This document shows, in pieces, positions 35,946-49,110 of a stretch of 64,000 bases of DNA. Source of the DNA: Epiperipatus broadwayi (taxonomy: Eukaryota > Onychophora > Udeonychophora > Euonychophora > Peripatidae); NCBI GenBank assembly GCA_028023455.1, contig JAQFVV010012447.1, positions 310,001 through 374,000 on the forward strand, in the 5' to 3' direction. A model generated the notes under the pieces. That model worked only from the letters and a program-made list of their open reading frames with translations. It was not told the DNA's origin and made no database searches. A program made the translations under genes and the position numbers. Every line of letters begins with the position of its first letter. The first letter of the stretch is position 1.

Positions 35946-37709
35946 TAGATTATGCAGAATATGCACGTGCAAACACACACTCACTTTGATATAAAGATGC
36001 ATTTTAACTATTCTTCACATTAATGCTTTTTGTATTTTTTTTTGTTAAATTGTTTTTTTTTTAAATGTAAATTTTAAAATATGTTTTTGATTTAATAACC
36101 TAATTAATTTAATGATTAAACGATTATAATTCTTCATGTCACAGCTCTAATACCACAGTACCATATTTTGTTATTGTAATTAATAAAATTAACCAAAAAA
36201 ATTATTAGAAAGGTAATGAAATAAGACTTTTTTATTATTTTAAATGATTTGTAGTTTAAATAAAAAATGTAATTAAAATTTCATTAAAAGCTCATACTGG
36301 TTATTAATAAGCACACTAAATAAATATGTACGGATCTTTCTATGTAGATTTCAAATGGTTGACATGTAAACATTAAAAACTCCTGAAAGAGCAAATGGGT
36401 TTGGTATAATAAACCTAATATATAATTTTTATTTAGTTCATCAAAACAGTGCTATTTTTAAGAGCATGATAGGATGCTTTTTTAACATTGATTCACTTGG
36501 TGATACAATTTTGAGTTTTGAAAAGTTAGCAAGACTTCCTTTCTGGTAAAATGAGGACCAAGTTGTTTAATCACAGAAAATTACATTAGAATATTACTAT
36601 TAATAAATCGAAAGGTTAAAAACTAAGTCATAAAAATTAAGAGCTTATTAAAACTATTAGTTGATAATAGTGTAGTTGCTACAAAAATTAGATTCATTTA
36701 TGGTTAATAATCTACAATATTTTTCTTTAATAGATCTAATAAGCGATTATTTAATTCTACATGTAAAATCTGCATTGTTACTGACCATATATTTTATACT
36801 GTATAGAATTATATGACTACCTCACCTTTTTCATCAAATGAAACTGATAGGTCATCTTCTTGAACTTTTTTTTATAACAGATAAAAGAAATTTAACCTTT
36901 TGGATTTTATTTTTGACAGCTAGATGTAAACCTAAAAATTCTATAATGAAAAAATTGAATTATTGCTGAAAACTAAGACATATACTTTCAATCTCTTTAT
37001 TTTATTGATTAAAACTAAGACCCAGGGATGTTATTACAGCTGTTGGTAACTATTGTAAGATTTAGTAAAATGTATATTTTTGCCACAGTTAAATAAAAAC
37101 AAAATATATTTATTGTCTGATTAATATATTGTGTGGAATTGATGATAGAAATTACTATAGTGTAATAAATTCTATTAATAGTTCCTCTTATGATAACTAA
37201 ATTTATCAATAAAGCATCATTTAAATTGAATGTAGACCTCAATTTCACAGATATTTTTTAAACTCTGGATTTAAATACAGTAGTGTCTTTTTTATTTCAT
37301 CTATAACTTCTTTATAATTTGAAATTAAATTTAATATATATGCATATGCTTCATATTGATAATCTAATTTATGATTAATGTGTTACAACTTTATTTGAAT
37401 CTTTAATTATTACATGCCATTGTAATATTTGTTATTATAGATCAATTTTTAAACAAATTACATTAATTTAGAATTAAAACGCTAGCTAAAATTAAAATTC
37501 AAAAGTAATGGTTTCATTGCCAAATCAGATTTGTCAAGTCCAATGTAACACAAACATAAGAAAAATATCTATTTTCATTAATTTTAACTCACATTTGACT
37601 TATTTTTGATATCAAAATAACTCTTAAACAAACTAATAGCTTCAGAATCATGCATTTTTAGTAACAGAAAATTTTAAATTCATTTTATTTTATTCTTTTC
37701 AAAGAAGCA

Positions 37710-37935
37710 ACTTTAGCCTGTTCAAACATAATCTTATGGCTTGTATTTTTTTATAGATATATAATGCAGAATTAAGATTTGATTTTATTTTACTTTATGA
37801 ACTTTTATTCTTTCATACTAAAAAATGAAAGTGTGAAAGTTCATAAAAGTAAAATAAAAAATATCTCAATTCTGTAAAAATATCAATAAATAAAATACAG
37901 ACTTTAAGATGGTTGCCTCTTTGATAAGAATGAAA
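37710..37935. repeat. Foldback element, same family as 21163-21655
   Basis: The arms meet almost directly (loop taaaaaat near 37820), sharing actttatgaacttttattc and its inverse. Confidence 0.55.
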
Positions 37936-38006
37936 CAAAAAGAATTAAAAAATCTTATTTATTGAAAATCTATCATTCTTAAGCCATTGTTATTTAAAAG
38001 TTTTTT

Positions 38007-38129
38007 GATACTAATATTACCTCACATGATCACTATTTCTTATGCTTGCTCTTAACTGTTATTAAAACAAGCAAAACTCTCTATACATATTGCCACTCAG
38101 TATTGTTTGTTTTAATGATATTAATATTA
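38007..38129. mobile_element. Family 1 foldback retroposon, copy 5 (short)
   Basis: Body 38020-38116: antisense from tcacatgatcac to gccactcagta, then a short sense piece ttgtttgttttaat. Flanked by gatactaatatta and gatattaatatta (12 of 13 identical). Confidence 0.7.
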
Positions 38130-38659
38130 GCTAGAATTATGGAAAAGTAGGTTAGTATATATTTTTTATTTTGTGTAACTTTACACTTGAGAAGTCTATC
38201 TCGGCAGTGGAAACATTAATTGTACAATTTTAATTTTAGCTATTTTTTTATTCTGAATTGGTGCAATTTCTTTATCACATAGATTTGTTCTACATTTAGC
38301 TTTTGATATTTAAATTTTTAATTGTATATATAAAAATATTTTTTATCATTTAAAAAAAACAAACAATAAATACTGACATAGATATGTCACTTTTAAAATT
38401 CTAAAAAATTACTCAAACGTAACAAGTTGATTTGATTCTTTTTATTAAATACCTAAATAAATTTATTTCAGGTAATGGGATTGTTTAATTTTGAAATATA
38501 ATGCAGAATAAAAATAATAAATATCTCTAAAAAGCATATAAACATATATGACAAGTAATTAAAATTGCAAGTATAAATTTCAACCTTTTTTTAAAAATAT
38601 AATTATTTATTTTATAAATAAATTTAAAAAGACTAGATTTAAAGTAAGATAAAATGACT

Positions 38660-39935
38660 TATTGAATAATATTTCTGTAGTGTAATTTTTACTATACCAC
38701 TCTCATATGTAAATAAGCATTTTATTTTTATAGCGATGTTTTATAAATTGTAATACATTAAAGATCAGCCTTTTCAAGCTATTGTACAAGCGCTTTTTAT
38801 GAGTGTTAATAATAAATGAATACTTTCACTCCCAACACAAGATATAGTATTTAGGAAAGAATAAAATAAATCCACTTATTTTTTCCAACCCAAATGCTTA
38901 TAAAACAGCGCTGCTTATTTACATATGTTTAAGTTTCATTTGAGAGTGATGTTTAGTAAATTCTAGATAATTTTGTTGATGTCATTCATTCAGACATCGT
39001 AAACAGTAATTTAAAGTGAGTGGTCTATCCTCACACTTTCACTTCCAGTACTTAAGATTTGCCCATATATAAGCATTTGGGTTGGAAAGAATAAGTGGAT
39101 TCATTTTATTCTTTCTTAAATACTATATCTTGTGTTGGGAGTGAAAGTATTCATTTATTATTAACACTCGTAAAAAGCGCTTGCACAATAGCTCGAAAAG
39201 GCTGATCTTTAATGTATTACACCACTCTCATGTAAGATAGGGAATGGTTTCTATCCTCTTTTAAGTGTCCAATGTGCGGCCCTCACAATTTTGACAAAAA
39301 TCATTTAATGAAAGTATATTAATAATTTATATTAGAAATTTATTAGATTAGAGATTATCCAATGACGAATAATATTCCTGTAGTGTAATTTTCACTATAC
39401 CACTCTCACCAAGGTAGGAAATAGTTTCTATCTGCTTTTAACAACTTGTGAAGGAATTTAATCATAAACATATGACCAAAGACATGCTAAAAAGATCTAT
39501 GATTCCCATGATGCAAACTCATTATTGAATAATCTCTAGTGTAATGAATGTCTAATAGAAATTACTAATATACTTTTGTTAAGTAATTTTTGTCAAAGTT
39601 GTGAGGGCAGCACATTTGACATCAATAAAACTTGTAATTTGATATATATATATATAATGAACAGTGATAAAGTTATGTGTAAGTGATTGTGATCTGTGCC
39701 AACTGATGAGTGCTGATTCAGGATAAAATGTGAATTTTGGGAATCATAGATTTTTTTACATGTCTTTGGTGACATGCTTATGATTACATTTCCCCATAAG
39801 GTGTTAAAAGCAGATAGGAATCATTCCCTACTTTTCATGAGAGTGGTGTAGTGAAAATTACACTATAGAAATATTATTCATTATTGGATAATTTCTAGTC
39901 TAATGAATGACTAATAAAAATTATTAAAAATGACG
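38660..39935. repeat. Nested inverted-repeat cluster
   Basis: Three inverted pairs are nested or chained: 38750-38905 with 39073-39222 (about 150 bp each), 39265-39365 with 39525-39622, and 39370-39440 with 39800-39880. The word accactctca recurs near 38700, 39225 and 39400 in direct order. A degenerate family 2 hammerhead lies inside (39684-39749). Confidence 0.6.
39684..39749 (+). ncRNA. Degenerate hammerhead related to family 2
   Basis: CCAA then CUGAUGA (39703-39709) and the hairpin GUGCUGAUUCAGGAU (damaged 3' side), then AAAA instead of GAAA, then UUUUGG pairing with CCAA. Probably inactive. Confidence 0.5.
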
Positions 39936-40228
39936 TAGTGTTTGGATTAAGCTCAATTTTTTATCTACTCTTTGAGGGTTTTGTTTTTATAATCAGTCTT
40001 TAGTTACATTTTTAATGAAAAATAAAATTTATTAAATCTTTATCTTTAAATAAATTTTATTAAAAGTCATACATTCAAATAACAAAAAATAAAATATCAA
40101 TTTGAAGTAAAAAAAAAACCAAAAAAAAAAAAAATTGTTAAAAATCAATACAAAAGGCTTTAGTTTTTAATCTAAAAAAGTAAATAAAAACATATTTTTT
40201 GCCATATTTTTATTTTAAAAAAAAAAAG

Positions 40229-40813
40229 AAATATTAAATAAAACAGTAGCAAACTCTCCATACAATAGTTCACAAATTTTATATCATTCATTGATTACTA
40301 TGGCTTGCTCCAGATGGCACTACTGTATTGGAGAGATTGCTATTATTTGAAAAGCTTGTGTAAGCATAGGAAATAGTGATTTTAGCAGTTTTATACCAAT
40401 CCTGCCCATATAATAATAGTGACTGTGATTATTAAAAAACCGAACATACCACAATGTATAGATACTGAAATGGATTTAGATCTGAGTATTTAAGCAAATT
40501 AGCTTGTATTAAAACATTATTGTGTTTTTATCTTGAGCAAGGTGACTGCTGGAGGATTACCATAGATCCTAAGATCTAGGTGCAGTACTCTCATATCCAA
40601 GTTTCCAGGTCCTCACTGATGAAATCTACAAGCTAAAAACTAGTCTATAATATTAGATCATGGACTTTATGCACAAACATTCTAGTATCCATTGATTACT
40701 ATGGATTGGTCTGGGTGGTACTACTGTAGGGATAGTTTGCTATTATTTTACAGCTTGTATAAAAATCGGAAATGGTGATCACATGATGTTTTAGTGGTTT
40801 AAAAAAATATTAC
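40229..40813 (+). mobile_element. Family 1 variant, copy 6
   Basis: Body about 40237-40805. A short antisense piece (gcaaactctccatac) precedes sense sequence that runs more than one unit: attgattactatgg occurs at 40290 and 40691, giving a 401-nt period. A decayed hammerhead is at 40595-40657 (CUGAUGA kept, GAAA now AAAA). Flanking aaatatta (40229-40236, 40806-40813) is a possible TSD. This copy is clearly older than the others. Confidence 0.7.
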
Positions 40814-41174
40814 TGACATACAAACAAATCATGAAAGTATTTCAATTAAAAATCCATTTTTCAATTTAAAAACAGTAATAATATAATCTATTTACATAAG
40901 TTTTTATTAGGCTAATTTACTCCCAAAAATCAAATTTATTTAGAAAAAAAGCAGCAAACAGCACATTTTATTAAAAAATAAATATTTAATAATTAAAAAT
41001 ATAGAAATAAAAATACTTATTATTTATTAATATACATAAATTGAAATATATTTTTTATTGAATTAAGTGGTTTTGATTTTAATATTAAATTTACTATTGA
41101 GGGTAGGAATTTGAATTTTAATAAGTTAACATGTTTAGATTCAGTAATTTTTAAAGTTAGTGTTAAACATATCA

Positions 41175-41400
41175 TCATCATCAACCATTATCAATCCACT
41201 GCAGGATAAAGAGCTCTTTTCCAATCTTTAGCTTCTCTTCTCCACATCACCCCTGCAAACTTTCTTATTTCATCCACCCATCTCACATGTGGTCTCTTTC
41301 TGGGTCTTTTACAATCTCTTGGAATCCAGTTTAAGATTTCAATTGTCCATCTATTATCATCTCTTCTAGCAATATGTCCAGCCCAACTCCACTTCAATAT
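41175..41400 (-). pseudogene. RTE-type LINE 3' end
   Basis: The minus strand reads MKWSWAGHIARRDDNRWT, WIPRDCKRPRKRP, VRWVDEIRKFAGVMWRREA and stops, followed by a gttgatgatgatgat-type tail at the left. It is a 5'-truncated insertion of the same subfamily as 25505-25795 and keeps its frame throughout, so it is fairly young. Confidence 0.85.
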
Positions 41401-41539
41401 TTTAACTAATTATTTTATTAAAAATAAAAATGAAGGCTTCGCCCTTCGAAAGTACTAAGCAAAAATAAATAAATATAAATATAACATTTTATTTGAGAAT
41501 TATTGGTGTGTTATAACTAATTGTGTGAAATATTAGTGT

Positions 41540-41585
41540 AAAATATTTGAGTATTACACACACACACACACATATATATATATCA
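41540..41585. repeat. (CA)n(TA)n microsatellite
   Basis: Compound dinucleotide repeat; a similar one is at 54677-54710. Confidence 0.85.
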
Positions 41586-42054
41586 ATACAGATTTAAAAA
41601 TTTTAATATTTATTAAAAATATAAATTTTCAAGAAATATGGTAAGTCCTCTAAGTTATCAGCCTCTGTATTCATAACATTTGTTTGTTAAAATTTGTTAT
41701 AGGAATAAAAAAGCTTAATATTTTTAATGATTTGATTTTAAAAAAAAAACAATTTAGTAATGATTATAGTGGGTTAGACTATTCTTGTGATTTTATAAAA
41801 AAATATTATATTTAAGAGTAATAATTATAATTTCTATTTTAAAACAGTTCATAATAATAATGAGGATAAAGAATTTGTTTACTTTTTAAATCATCAATAT
41901 ATAGATTGATTGATGAGAATAATCATTTTTGGAAGTATGAGGATTGCTTGACAGAAAAGCTATGATTAGAATTCATTATTAAATAATTATAACCAATTTA
42001 TTGATGATAAAAACATTCTAAGGTTAAGAACACAGTGACATCCCTAACCAAGGT

Positions 42055-43031
42055 CCCACTCTCCTTGTTGGGGAAGGTGCACTATTAAATGCAGCTGTGC
42101 TACCCAAAATCACTTATTTTCTGGCTGGTTTTTCCCCTACTAAGACCTTTATAAAAAAGGTGGAGACTCAATGTAGGAGGCTTTGCTGGGGTGTGAGAAC
42201 AGCAGTAATAGGCCTCAACTCCCTTCAAAGGCTAAATCACAAATTGGACTCGGACTCCATTCAATCAACACCTTCTTAATCCAGAAAGCCCACAATATTT
42301 TAACCAAACTATTTCAGGATAATCCAAAAATGGAAAGCCCCCTACCAATAAATGAGGTTGAACCCACTGACCCCCCAAGAAAGGGTAACATTTGGTTACA
42401 GCAACAGGTCACACTCGTGACTAAAAATGTAACAATGTCCAATTCCCTTTTCAATGGCAAGCTTTCCTATTGGGACACCCATGCTCTAATCAATGGTAGC
42501 AGTCCCATCACTAAGACCAGACTTCAGCTAGGGATCAAGCGGCTTGCAGGGTTAACAAAGTTCTGGAAGCTGGAGGCAAAATTAGTAGACTTTATAATTA
42601 CAGTTAACCTTGAGACTCTACCAACAGCTGCATTCCTCCACCACAAGCGGAGGTATAAAATAGATCCGATATGCCCTCTGTGCAAGAAAACCGATGAAAC
42701 AATTTCCCACATTCTTCAGGAATGTGAGACCTGGAATAAACTACGCTACCTGACATTGCAAAAGACCACAGATAAAGACTGGACCTGGGTGGATATGGTG
42801 AAAGCTTTTAAAAAGGGCTCCTTTGGCAGTGTTAGATTGGCAACTTATGTTAACTTTGTCATCTGGTTGGCACGAAATAAGGTAACTTTTGGAAAGGGTA
42901 TTGATTACAATATTGAGGTATTATACTTCAAATTGTTAAATGACACCAAGGCCCATGACGAGAGGACATACCAGCCATGGCTAACTGATCAGACTTGGAA
43001 CCAGATCAAACCAGGGCCATGCCTTGCCTAG
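42055..43031 (+). pseudogene. LINE ORF2 C-terminal region with zinc knuckle
   Basis: The first frame reads GALLNAAVLPKITYF, a common LINE segment after the reverse transcriptase. Near 42230 a frameshift leads into an open frame that runs to 43031 (over 260 codons). Within it ICPLCKKTDETISHILQEC (42670-42725) is a CCHC zinc knuckle with all ligands present, followed by a tryptophan-rich tail (DWTWVDMVKAF, FVIWLARNKVTFG). In live elements this region helps bind RNA or target DNA. Only one frameshift breaks it. The endonuclease and polymerase parts are missing because the copy is 5'-truncated. Confidence 0.85.
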
Positions 43032-43252
43032 TGTAGTGCTTACCTTACATAATAAATAAATTGATATATTAGTAATTAGAAATTATAACAGCCCAAAGAG
43101 CACTAACATATCATGATGATAAATCCTAGGAAATGAAGGTAGTTAAGCCTGAACAAATTAATAAAAGATTAGGAATAGATAGAAGGGAAAGTGACTGCTC
43201 TACAAGTGGTATGCCATGCAAACCAAAAAATAAGCATATATACCTATAAAGC

Positions 43253-43390
43253 CATTTATAACAGAACTGGGAGAGCTTTAATGGTGAAATTGACTTGTAC
43301 AATTGGACAATCCAAACACCTCATTTATAACAGTACTGGGAATGCTCAAATGGTAAAATAGACTTGTACAATTAGACAATCCAAGGACAA
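43253..43390 (+). repeat. 69-bp duplication in the LINE 3' UTR
   Basis: catttataacagaactggg and catttataacagtactggg start two adjacent copies. Confidence 0.7.
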
Positions 43391-44008
43391 TATTCCCACT
43401 GCAACTGAAGTTGTTGCCTTGTCTCTTTCAAGCTATGGCCCCAAATAATAATGAGACATGAATAGAAGTGTTCTGAAAGTGTAACATTGCTGTTAATATA
43501 ACAACATTTTTGTCTCCAAATAACTAATGGAGAAATGGACATGTATAATTGGACAGTTTTGTGAACAATAATTTCAGCATAAGAAGTTGGATTTATGTGT
43601 GTAAGTGTGGAAGGGCAGGTGAATTTTGTGTCACTGCACTTCTGGAACTATTAATATCCCACTCACCTATCCATACATTTATACTTGAATGTTGAAAATC
43701 ATAAGCATTGAATCAAGTGTATGGGTGCGGATGCGCTTGACATGCACCGACACTCCCTAAATTTCTTTGTAATGATTCTTGTTGATTGCATTGTAAAACT
43801 TATGCCTCTTGAATTGTCTTGGCACAAATAAAGGCATTTGAAAGTAAAAAAAAAAACATTCTAGAAAATTTCACGCAATTATCATAAAATATGGATAGGT
43901 GGTAGTAAATTGAACCTTTATGAAAAAGTTAAAATTCATAAAAGTAAAGTTAAAAATAAGTATCTTAGTTCAACTTTATATATTCATGATCTCAATCATT
44001 ATCTTAAT

Positions 44009-44182
44009 TTTCAACCATTATCAATTCGTTTTAAAATAAGTCTCTCCAAGTTTAATCTAGTTTCTCTGATCCATAGTCTCTATTCTCTTCACACTATGCC
44101 ATAAAACTTTCTTTTTCATTTATTTCATATATAATCTTGCTCTAAGTCTTTTACAATCTCACGGGGATCCAATTTAAAACTT
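44009..44182 (-). pseudogene. Old RTE 3' end
   Basis: Aligns by eye with 25530-25710 (caaccattatcaat, gtctctccaagttt, cttttacaatctc) but has many substitutions and indels. Confidence 0.55.
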
Positions 44183-44926
44183 GATTCTTGTTAGGGGTAT
44201 TAGAAATTATCAACATTCTTTAATATAGCAGAATTATTATTATTATTTAAATATCATTATTATGCTTAATTTAATGTTAAATATTTTAGTTGTCACATGA
44301 AGATTTAATATTATTTTAAATAATTATATATTTATGATCCTGCTAAACTTTAAATATGTGTATGTGCAGATATATAGTTACATTACAATTTACATTCATG
44401 TATGTATATGTTTATCTTTGAAAAATTTAAAAGATAAAATTGATCTAAAATGGGCTTGTTGATAGAAAAAATAACTCTGCATGAACACTTAAGTGATTAA
44501 AAGATTTAGAAAGAGAACAATAAGTGATACAAAATTAAAATAAGAAAGTTTGTTGGAGCAATGTAAAGAAGAAAAGGCATGGATCATAGAAACTAGATTG
44601 AACTTGGTGAGAATTTTATCCTACAATGAATCAATAATGATTGAAATGATAATGGGGGGTGGGCGAGAGTATATATATAATTACAATACTATATAGAAAA
44701 TATGAAATTAGTATAGCTTAGTGTATAAATTATTAAGGGAGTAAGCCATTTTCCCTCATGCTATAAATAAATATTCTGTATGTTTAGCAAGGATTTAAAA
44801 TAGAACGGTCCCACCTATTCCTCAAGCTTATGATGTTAGTAAGCATATCCTTGATAATATTGGTGGAAATTTAAAATGAATATAATATATCAACCAAATA
44901 AAAATATAACATTAATCATTATTAAA

Positions 44927-45125
44927 TTAATAAACAATTATCCATGAATGAAAACAGAATCTAATTTTTAAGTGAAATTCTGTCTCCATCTTTGAATAAT
45001 TGATTATTAATTTAATAACTATTAATTCCATATTACAAGGATAGAGACAGACTTTTACTTTTAAATGACATTCTATTTCAATCTTTGTATAATTCATTAT
45101 TAGTTTAATAATTGTTAATGCCATA
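44927..45125. repeat. 93-bp tandem duplication
   Basis: Two adjacent diverged copies around taattccatatta and taatgccatattt. The open frame across them is a by-product. Confidence 0.55.
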
Positions 45126-45401
45126 TTTTTGCATTGCTATCTGAATTTAACTAATATTGACAAGTTAAAAGCTTAAAGAATAAATGTAATCATTCTATTC
45201 TTAATCTTTGCTAAACTTAGACTGATATATTAATTCATGGCCCTGAGAGAGGGATTGATTTATTTTTCATATTTATATTGTTGTATATATTAAAAATAAA
45301 ATACTGTTTAATAAATGTTATTTTACTTTCCTTATGCTCTTATAATTAGATATGCATGTTTGGAGGTGTGAGTTAAGAGAAGTTTAAAAATTGATTACTG
45401 A

Positions 45402-45705
45402 GAAGTGAGATATACAAACTTCCTCAGAGGGGATTTTTTTATATGTACACTTAATGCAATCCACTAAGCATGCTTTCAACATCTTGTAAGCAATATCATA
45501 AACATAGTAATGCATCTGCAATTCCTCTATACTTCACAGATACATTGCTATGTTTGTGATATCACTCTTCTCTAGAGTTTGCAGATGCATCACTACAATT
45601 ATGATATCACATACAATGTTGAAAACATGCTTAACAGATTGCATTAAATGTATATATATATATATGGATAAAATCCCATTTCAAGTTCATATATCTCACT
45701 TACTA
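45402..45705. repeat. Foldback element, about 130-bp arms
   Basis: Left arm 45402-45530 and right arm 45575-45705 are inverted copies (gtgagatata, taatgcaat, aagcatgctttcaaca, gatgcatctgca). A single arm of this family is at 9930-10070. Confidence 0.6.
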
Positions 45706-47659
45706 GTAAACAATTTTCAAGCTCTTCTTAACTCAAGCCTTCAAGCACTTATATCTAATTACTATGATTTGTATGCATTGAAAACAAGTATTTTTCAGTT
45801 GGAAATTATTCACTATTTATGAGGGGTCTGTGAATAGATATTTAGCACCTGACCCAATAAATACATTTACTGATGCCTTAGTGGGTTATTGAGGCCATTT
45901 TTTAATGTTTAGTTTTTATGGGGGAGGAATATGTTAATTTTGTATTTACTAAAATTACAATGTAACAATACGACTATTGTAGAAAACAGAAAAACGTTAT
46001 AATAATGTAAAACACTATTACCAAGTGTGTTCAACTCATTTGAGTGTTTATTCTAAAAACAATTCACAAAACGACAAACCTATTTATAATAAAAGTACTG
46101 TGTTTAACTGAATTTAAACTTGATAAGTTGGCCAGCAGATTTCAATCCAAACACTTAAGTACTGAAATATTCCATGTTGTTTAGAACATCAGTGGAGTGG
46201 CCATTTCTGGAGCTCAAGGTCATGAATCATAATTCCAGTTCTTCCACTCCCTGTACTCAAAATTTTGATGAATTCCAAAACCATAAAGATATTCAATTAT
46301 TTTTATTGTTTGTTCTAAGTTATTGGTTTTTTATTGTAACTGATTACAAAAACATCTCTTAATCACAATTAAATTTACCTATTGCCATTTCTCCTAGCAC
46401 TGTTGTGATTATTACTCATATCCATGATAAGAGATCCACAAACTTCATAAGGGATATTATAAACTCCCTCTGCCTCAAAAGACCTTGAGTTTTTAGAACT
46501 GGATAAAATGTTACTAATTTTTTTGATTGGTGATATTATAGTATTTCAGAATACATCCAATATTTCCTATAGTTTATATAAGAAATATAAGTTCTAATCA
46601 TTGTTATTCATAATAAAAACAAGAAAAAAACTACTAATCAAGTTTGTATTCATTATATTAAAAAAAACTACAGAAAGTATTGGATATATTCTGAAATATC
46701 ACAATAAAAGCAATGTATACCATTAATAAAAAAAAAATGGCAACATTTTTATCCAAGCCTAAGAATTCAATATTTTAAAGCCTAGAGTATTTATAAAATC
46801 CCATGAGAAATTTGAATTATTATCACATCATTTTTAGAAGAGATGAAAATACAAATGTATTTAAACGGCAGCCATCATTATCGGCATGCTCACTCCATGC
46901 TATGGATCCTCTCATCATATAGATTTTTCATTCACTTGGGTAAATATGAATACAACTGTAAAGTTCATCTCTGTGTTTACTAAAATGCTTTTATATCTTC
47001 TACTCACATAAATCATTTTAACATATGCAGTAGTGATATTCAGAATGTGTGCATCAATATGGTCAAACCTAACACCAATTTTTTTTATAAAATTCCATAT
47101 TATATATATATGTATCATACTTGGTAGATTAAATTATGGTAGTTTATTATTTTTATGTGACATAGAATACTGCATTATCAACTCTTTTTATTGCATGGCT
47201 AATCTATGGCATATGAACCAAAGGTGGAACATTATAGAGCTAAACGTGATGCAATAAATTTCTGATTATAAAAATAAAAAATAAACCTAATCTTTGTAAA
47301 ATAATACTGTAACAAAAAATAATAATAACAAGATTCAGAAAAAAATTTAGAACAAAAATTTAAATCTAATGAGCTAAAATAGATTTATTGTGTTTTGAGC
47401 AACTAGTAGAGATAGAATCCATAATAGTTTTTTTTTAACTTTCATTTTGTAATTGATGTTTTTACGTTGGTGGCTTTGTTTATCATCCTTAGTTAATCTG
47501 GCAACTTCGTTTTTTGTGAAAATTATTTTGATCCATGAAATTGATAAAAACATAATAATGTCATGGCTGATTGATTGAAATATGTAAACTGCTATTTCTT
47601 TCATTAGCTAACTTAACTTCAACCACTAGAGGTTTGTTGAAAGCAAAACTGATTCAGAA

Positions 47660-48262
47660 ACTCATTAAAGTAAACAGTACTTGTGAATTTTCCCTAAACC
47701 AAGATGGCAGCCCATATTTTTGATAAATATAGTTTTGGGTGTCTTGGGATTTATTTACAGCTGGAGTAGAGATTCAATGTGCATTGAATGGGGAAAAGTT
47801 CATTGGATTTGTCCAATAACACCATCATAGATTGGCACAATTACCTGAGGGAAGTCTGCACATCTTTTTTCATTTTTCTATTAATAAGTTAATACAAAAA
47901 AATATTAATAATGAATAAACTGTAAATATTGTAATTAATTTTTCCACATTGATTTATTTAAAATAATAATGAAAAATAAAATGTAAATATAACATTTCTC
48001 AGAAGAAGTAAGCACATTTTTTTTTTCATTTTTCCATTAATAACTAATACTAAAAATAAATAAACTAGCTAAATATTCTAATTAATTTTTCCAAAATGAT
48101 TTCCTTTTTAAAAAATAACAGTAATAAAAAATAAAATGTAAATATTAACGACATTTCCTAGAAGTCACCCCCCCCCCCCCGAAATTGTAGATTTATTAAA
48201 AATATTGGCTGCCATCTTGATTTACTGAAGAACTCACAAGTACCTAGTAAACAATGTTTAAA
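47660..48262. repeat. Inverted-terminal element with internal tandem duplication
   Basis: 47672-47745 and 48181-48262 are inverted and imperfect (agtacttgtga, aagatggcagcc). Between them a 154-bp unit (from 47851) is repeated (from 48005), ending in a 13-base C run (48168-48180). No coding content. Confidence 0.55.
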
Positions 48263-49110
48263 ATTTAATTATTTTTTTTATAATATACTTTTTTTTTAAA
48301 ATCATGTTTCTGCCTTTAAAATTCTCAATAATAAAAATGTTCCAGATTTGTAGGATCTTTTTTTTTAGTCCAAGTTTAATACACCAGTTTATAAATATTA
48401 TATCACCTCCGAACATATATAATATATAATTTTTTTTACTAATGTTCTATGCGGTCAAAAATTATTAGGCATCAATCTATTATCTTATTGTAACGATATA
48501 TATATATATTACATCTTTACGTTTTACTTTATTTTAATCTATTTTATAATAGGGAATATTATCTCCGGTACAATATTTGTTTGTAATATAATTATGTTAA
48601 TTTTTGTTACGACTTTAAACCGTTATGAAATATTATTAATTATAAAATATTAAAATGTTGTCTGATTATTATGCAAATTAATTCTGCTGCTAGCTTATAA
48701 TGAAGAAAAGCTGTTAGACAACCGCTTATTTTTGATAGATAATGAATAACATTTTTTTAGAAAAAAGATACAAGTCTATGTTAAGAAATGCTAAAACTTG
48801 CTGTTTAATTAGGAAAAAATATTTTTGACGCAGTTATTAACGTTATATATAAATAAATGCATGTGTTTTATAATAAGTTTAATATCCATAATTCAATTTC
48901 AATCATTCAGCTACCCAATTTCTCATGAAAATGTTTACGTTATAATTCTAAATTTTAATGAAAGATAACTATTACAAAAAAACAATAAATATCAATAGTA
49001 GTAATATCATTTAAAAATGGTCTGAAAGAGGAAAAATTAATAGGCTCACAAACAACAATTTATAAATGAATATGGGGATTGAAAACATCAATGGTTCAGT
49101 AGGAAGTTCA

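Larger units (their letters stand above)
35277..36170. mobile_element. 878-bp palindromic element with hAT-like ends carrying inverted family 2 units
   Basis: Two arms of about 400 bp, nearly identical, surround a 76-base centre. The ends are GGTACTTTGGTATTAGAGC and its inverse (GGTACTGTGGTATTAGAGC). The 8-mer atattttg lies on both sides (35277-35284, 36163-36170), as for hAT elements. The outer 220 bp of each arm is specific to this element. The inner part is family 2 (left on minus, right on plus), because the independent copy at 17950-18131 stops where the inner part begins. Confidence 0.75.
42009..43863 (+). mobile_element. 5'-truncated LINE with TSD
   Basis: Body 42021-43851 between 12-mers aaaaacattcta (42009-42020 and 43852-43863, the second overlapping the A tail). 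It holds the last third of ORF2, an 820-bp 3' UTR with an internal duplication, aataaa near the end and poly(A). Clade not assigned. Confidence 0.85.

Noticed and set aside
35546-39775. Two short frames (35546-35743 plus, 39593-39775 minus) sharing the peptide NQHSSVG
   Set aside because: The shared peptide is a translation across the antisense of the hammerhead stem II and CUGAUGA box; it is RNA-level conservation and not a protein.
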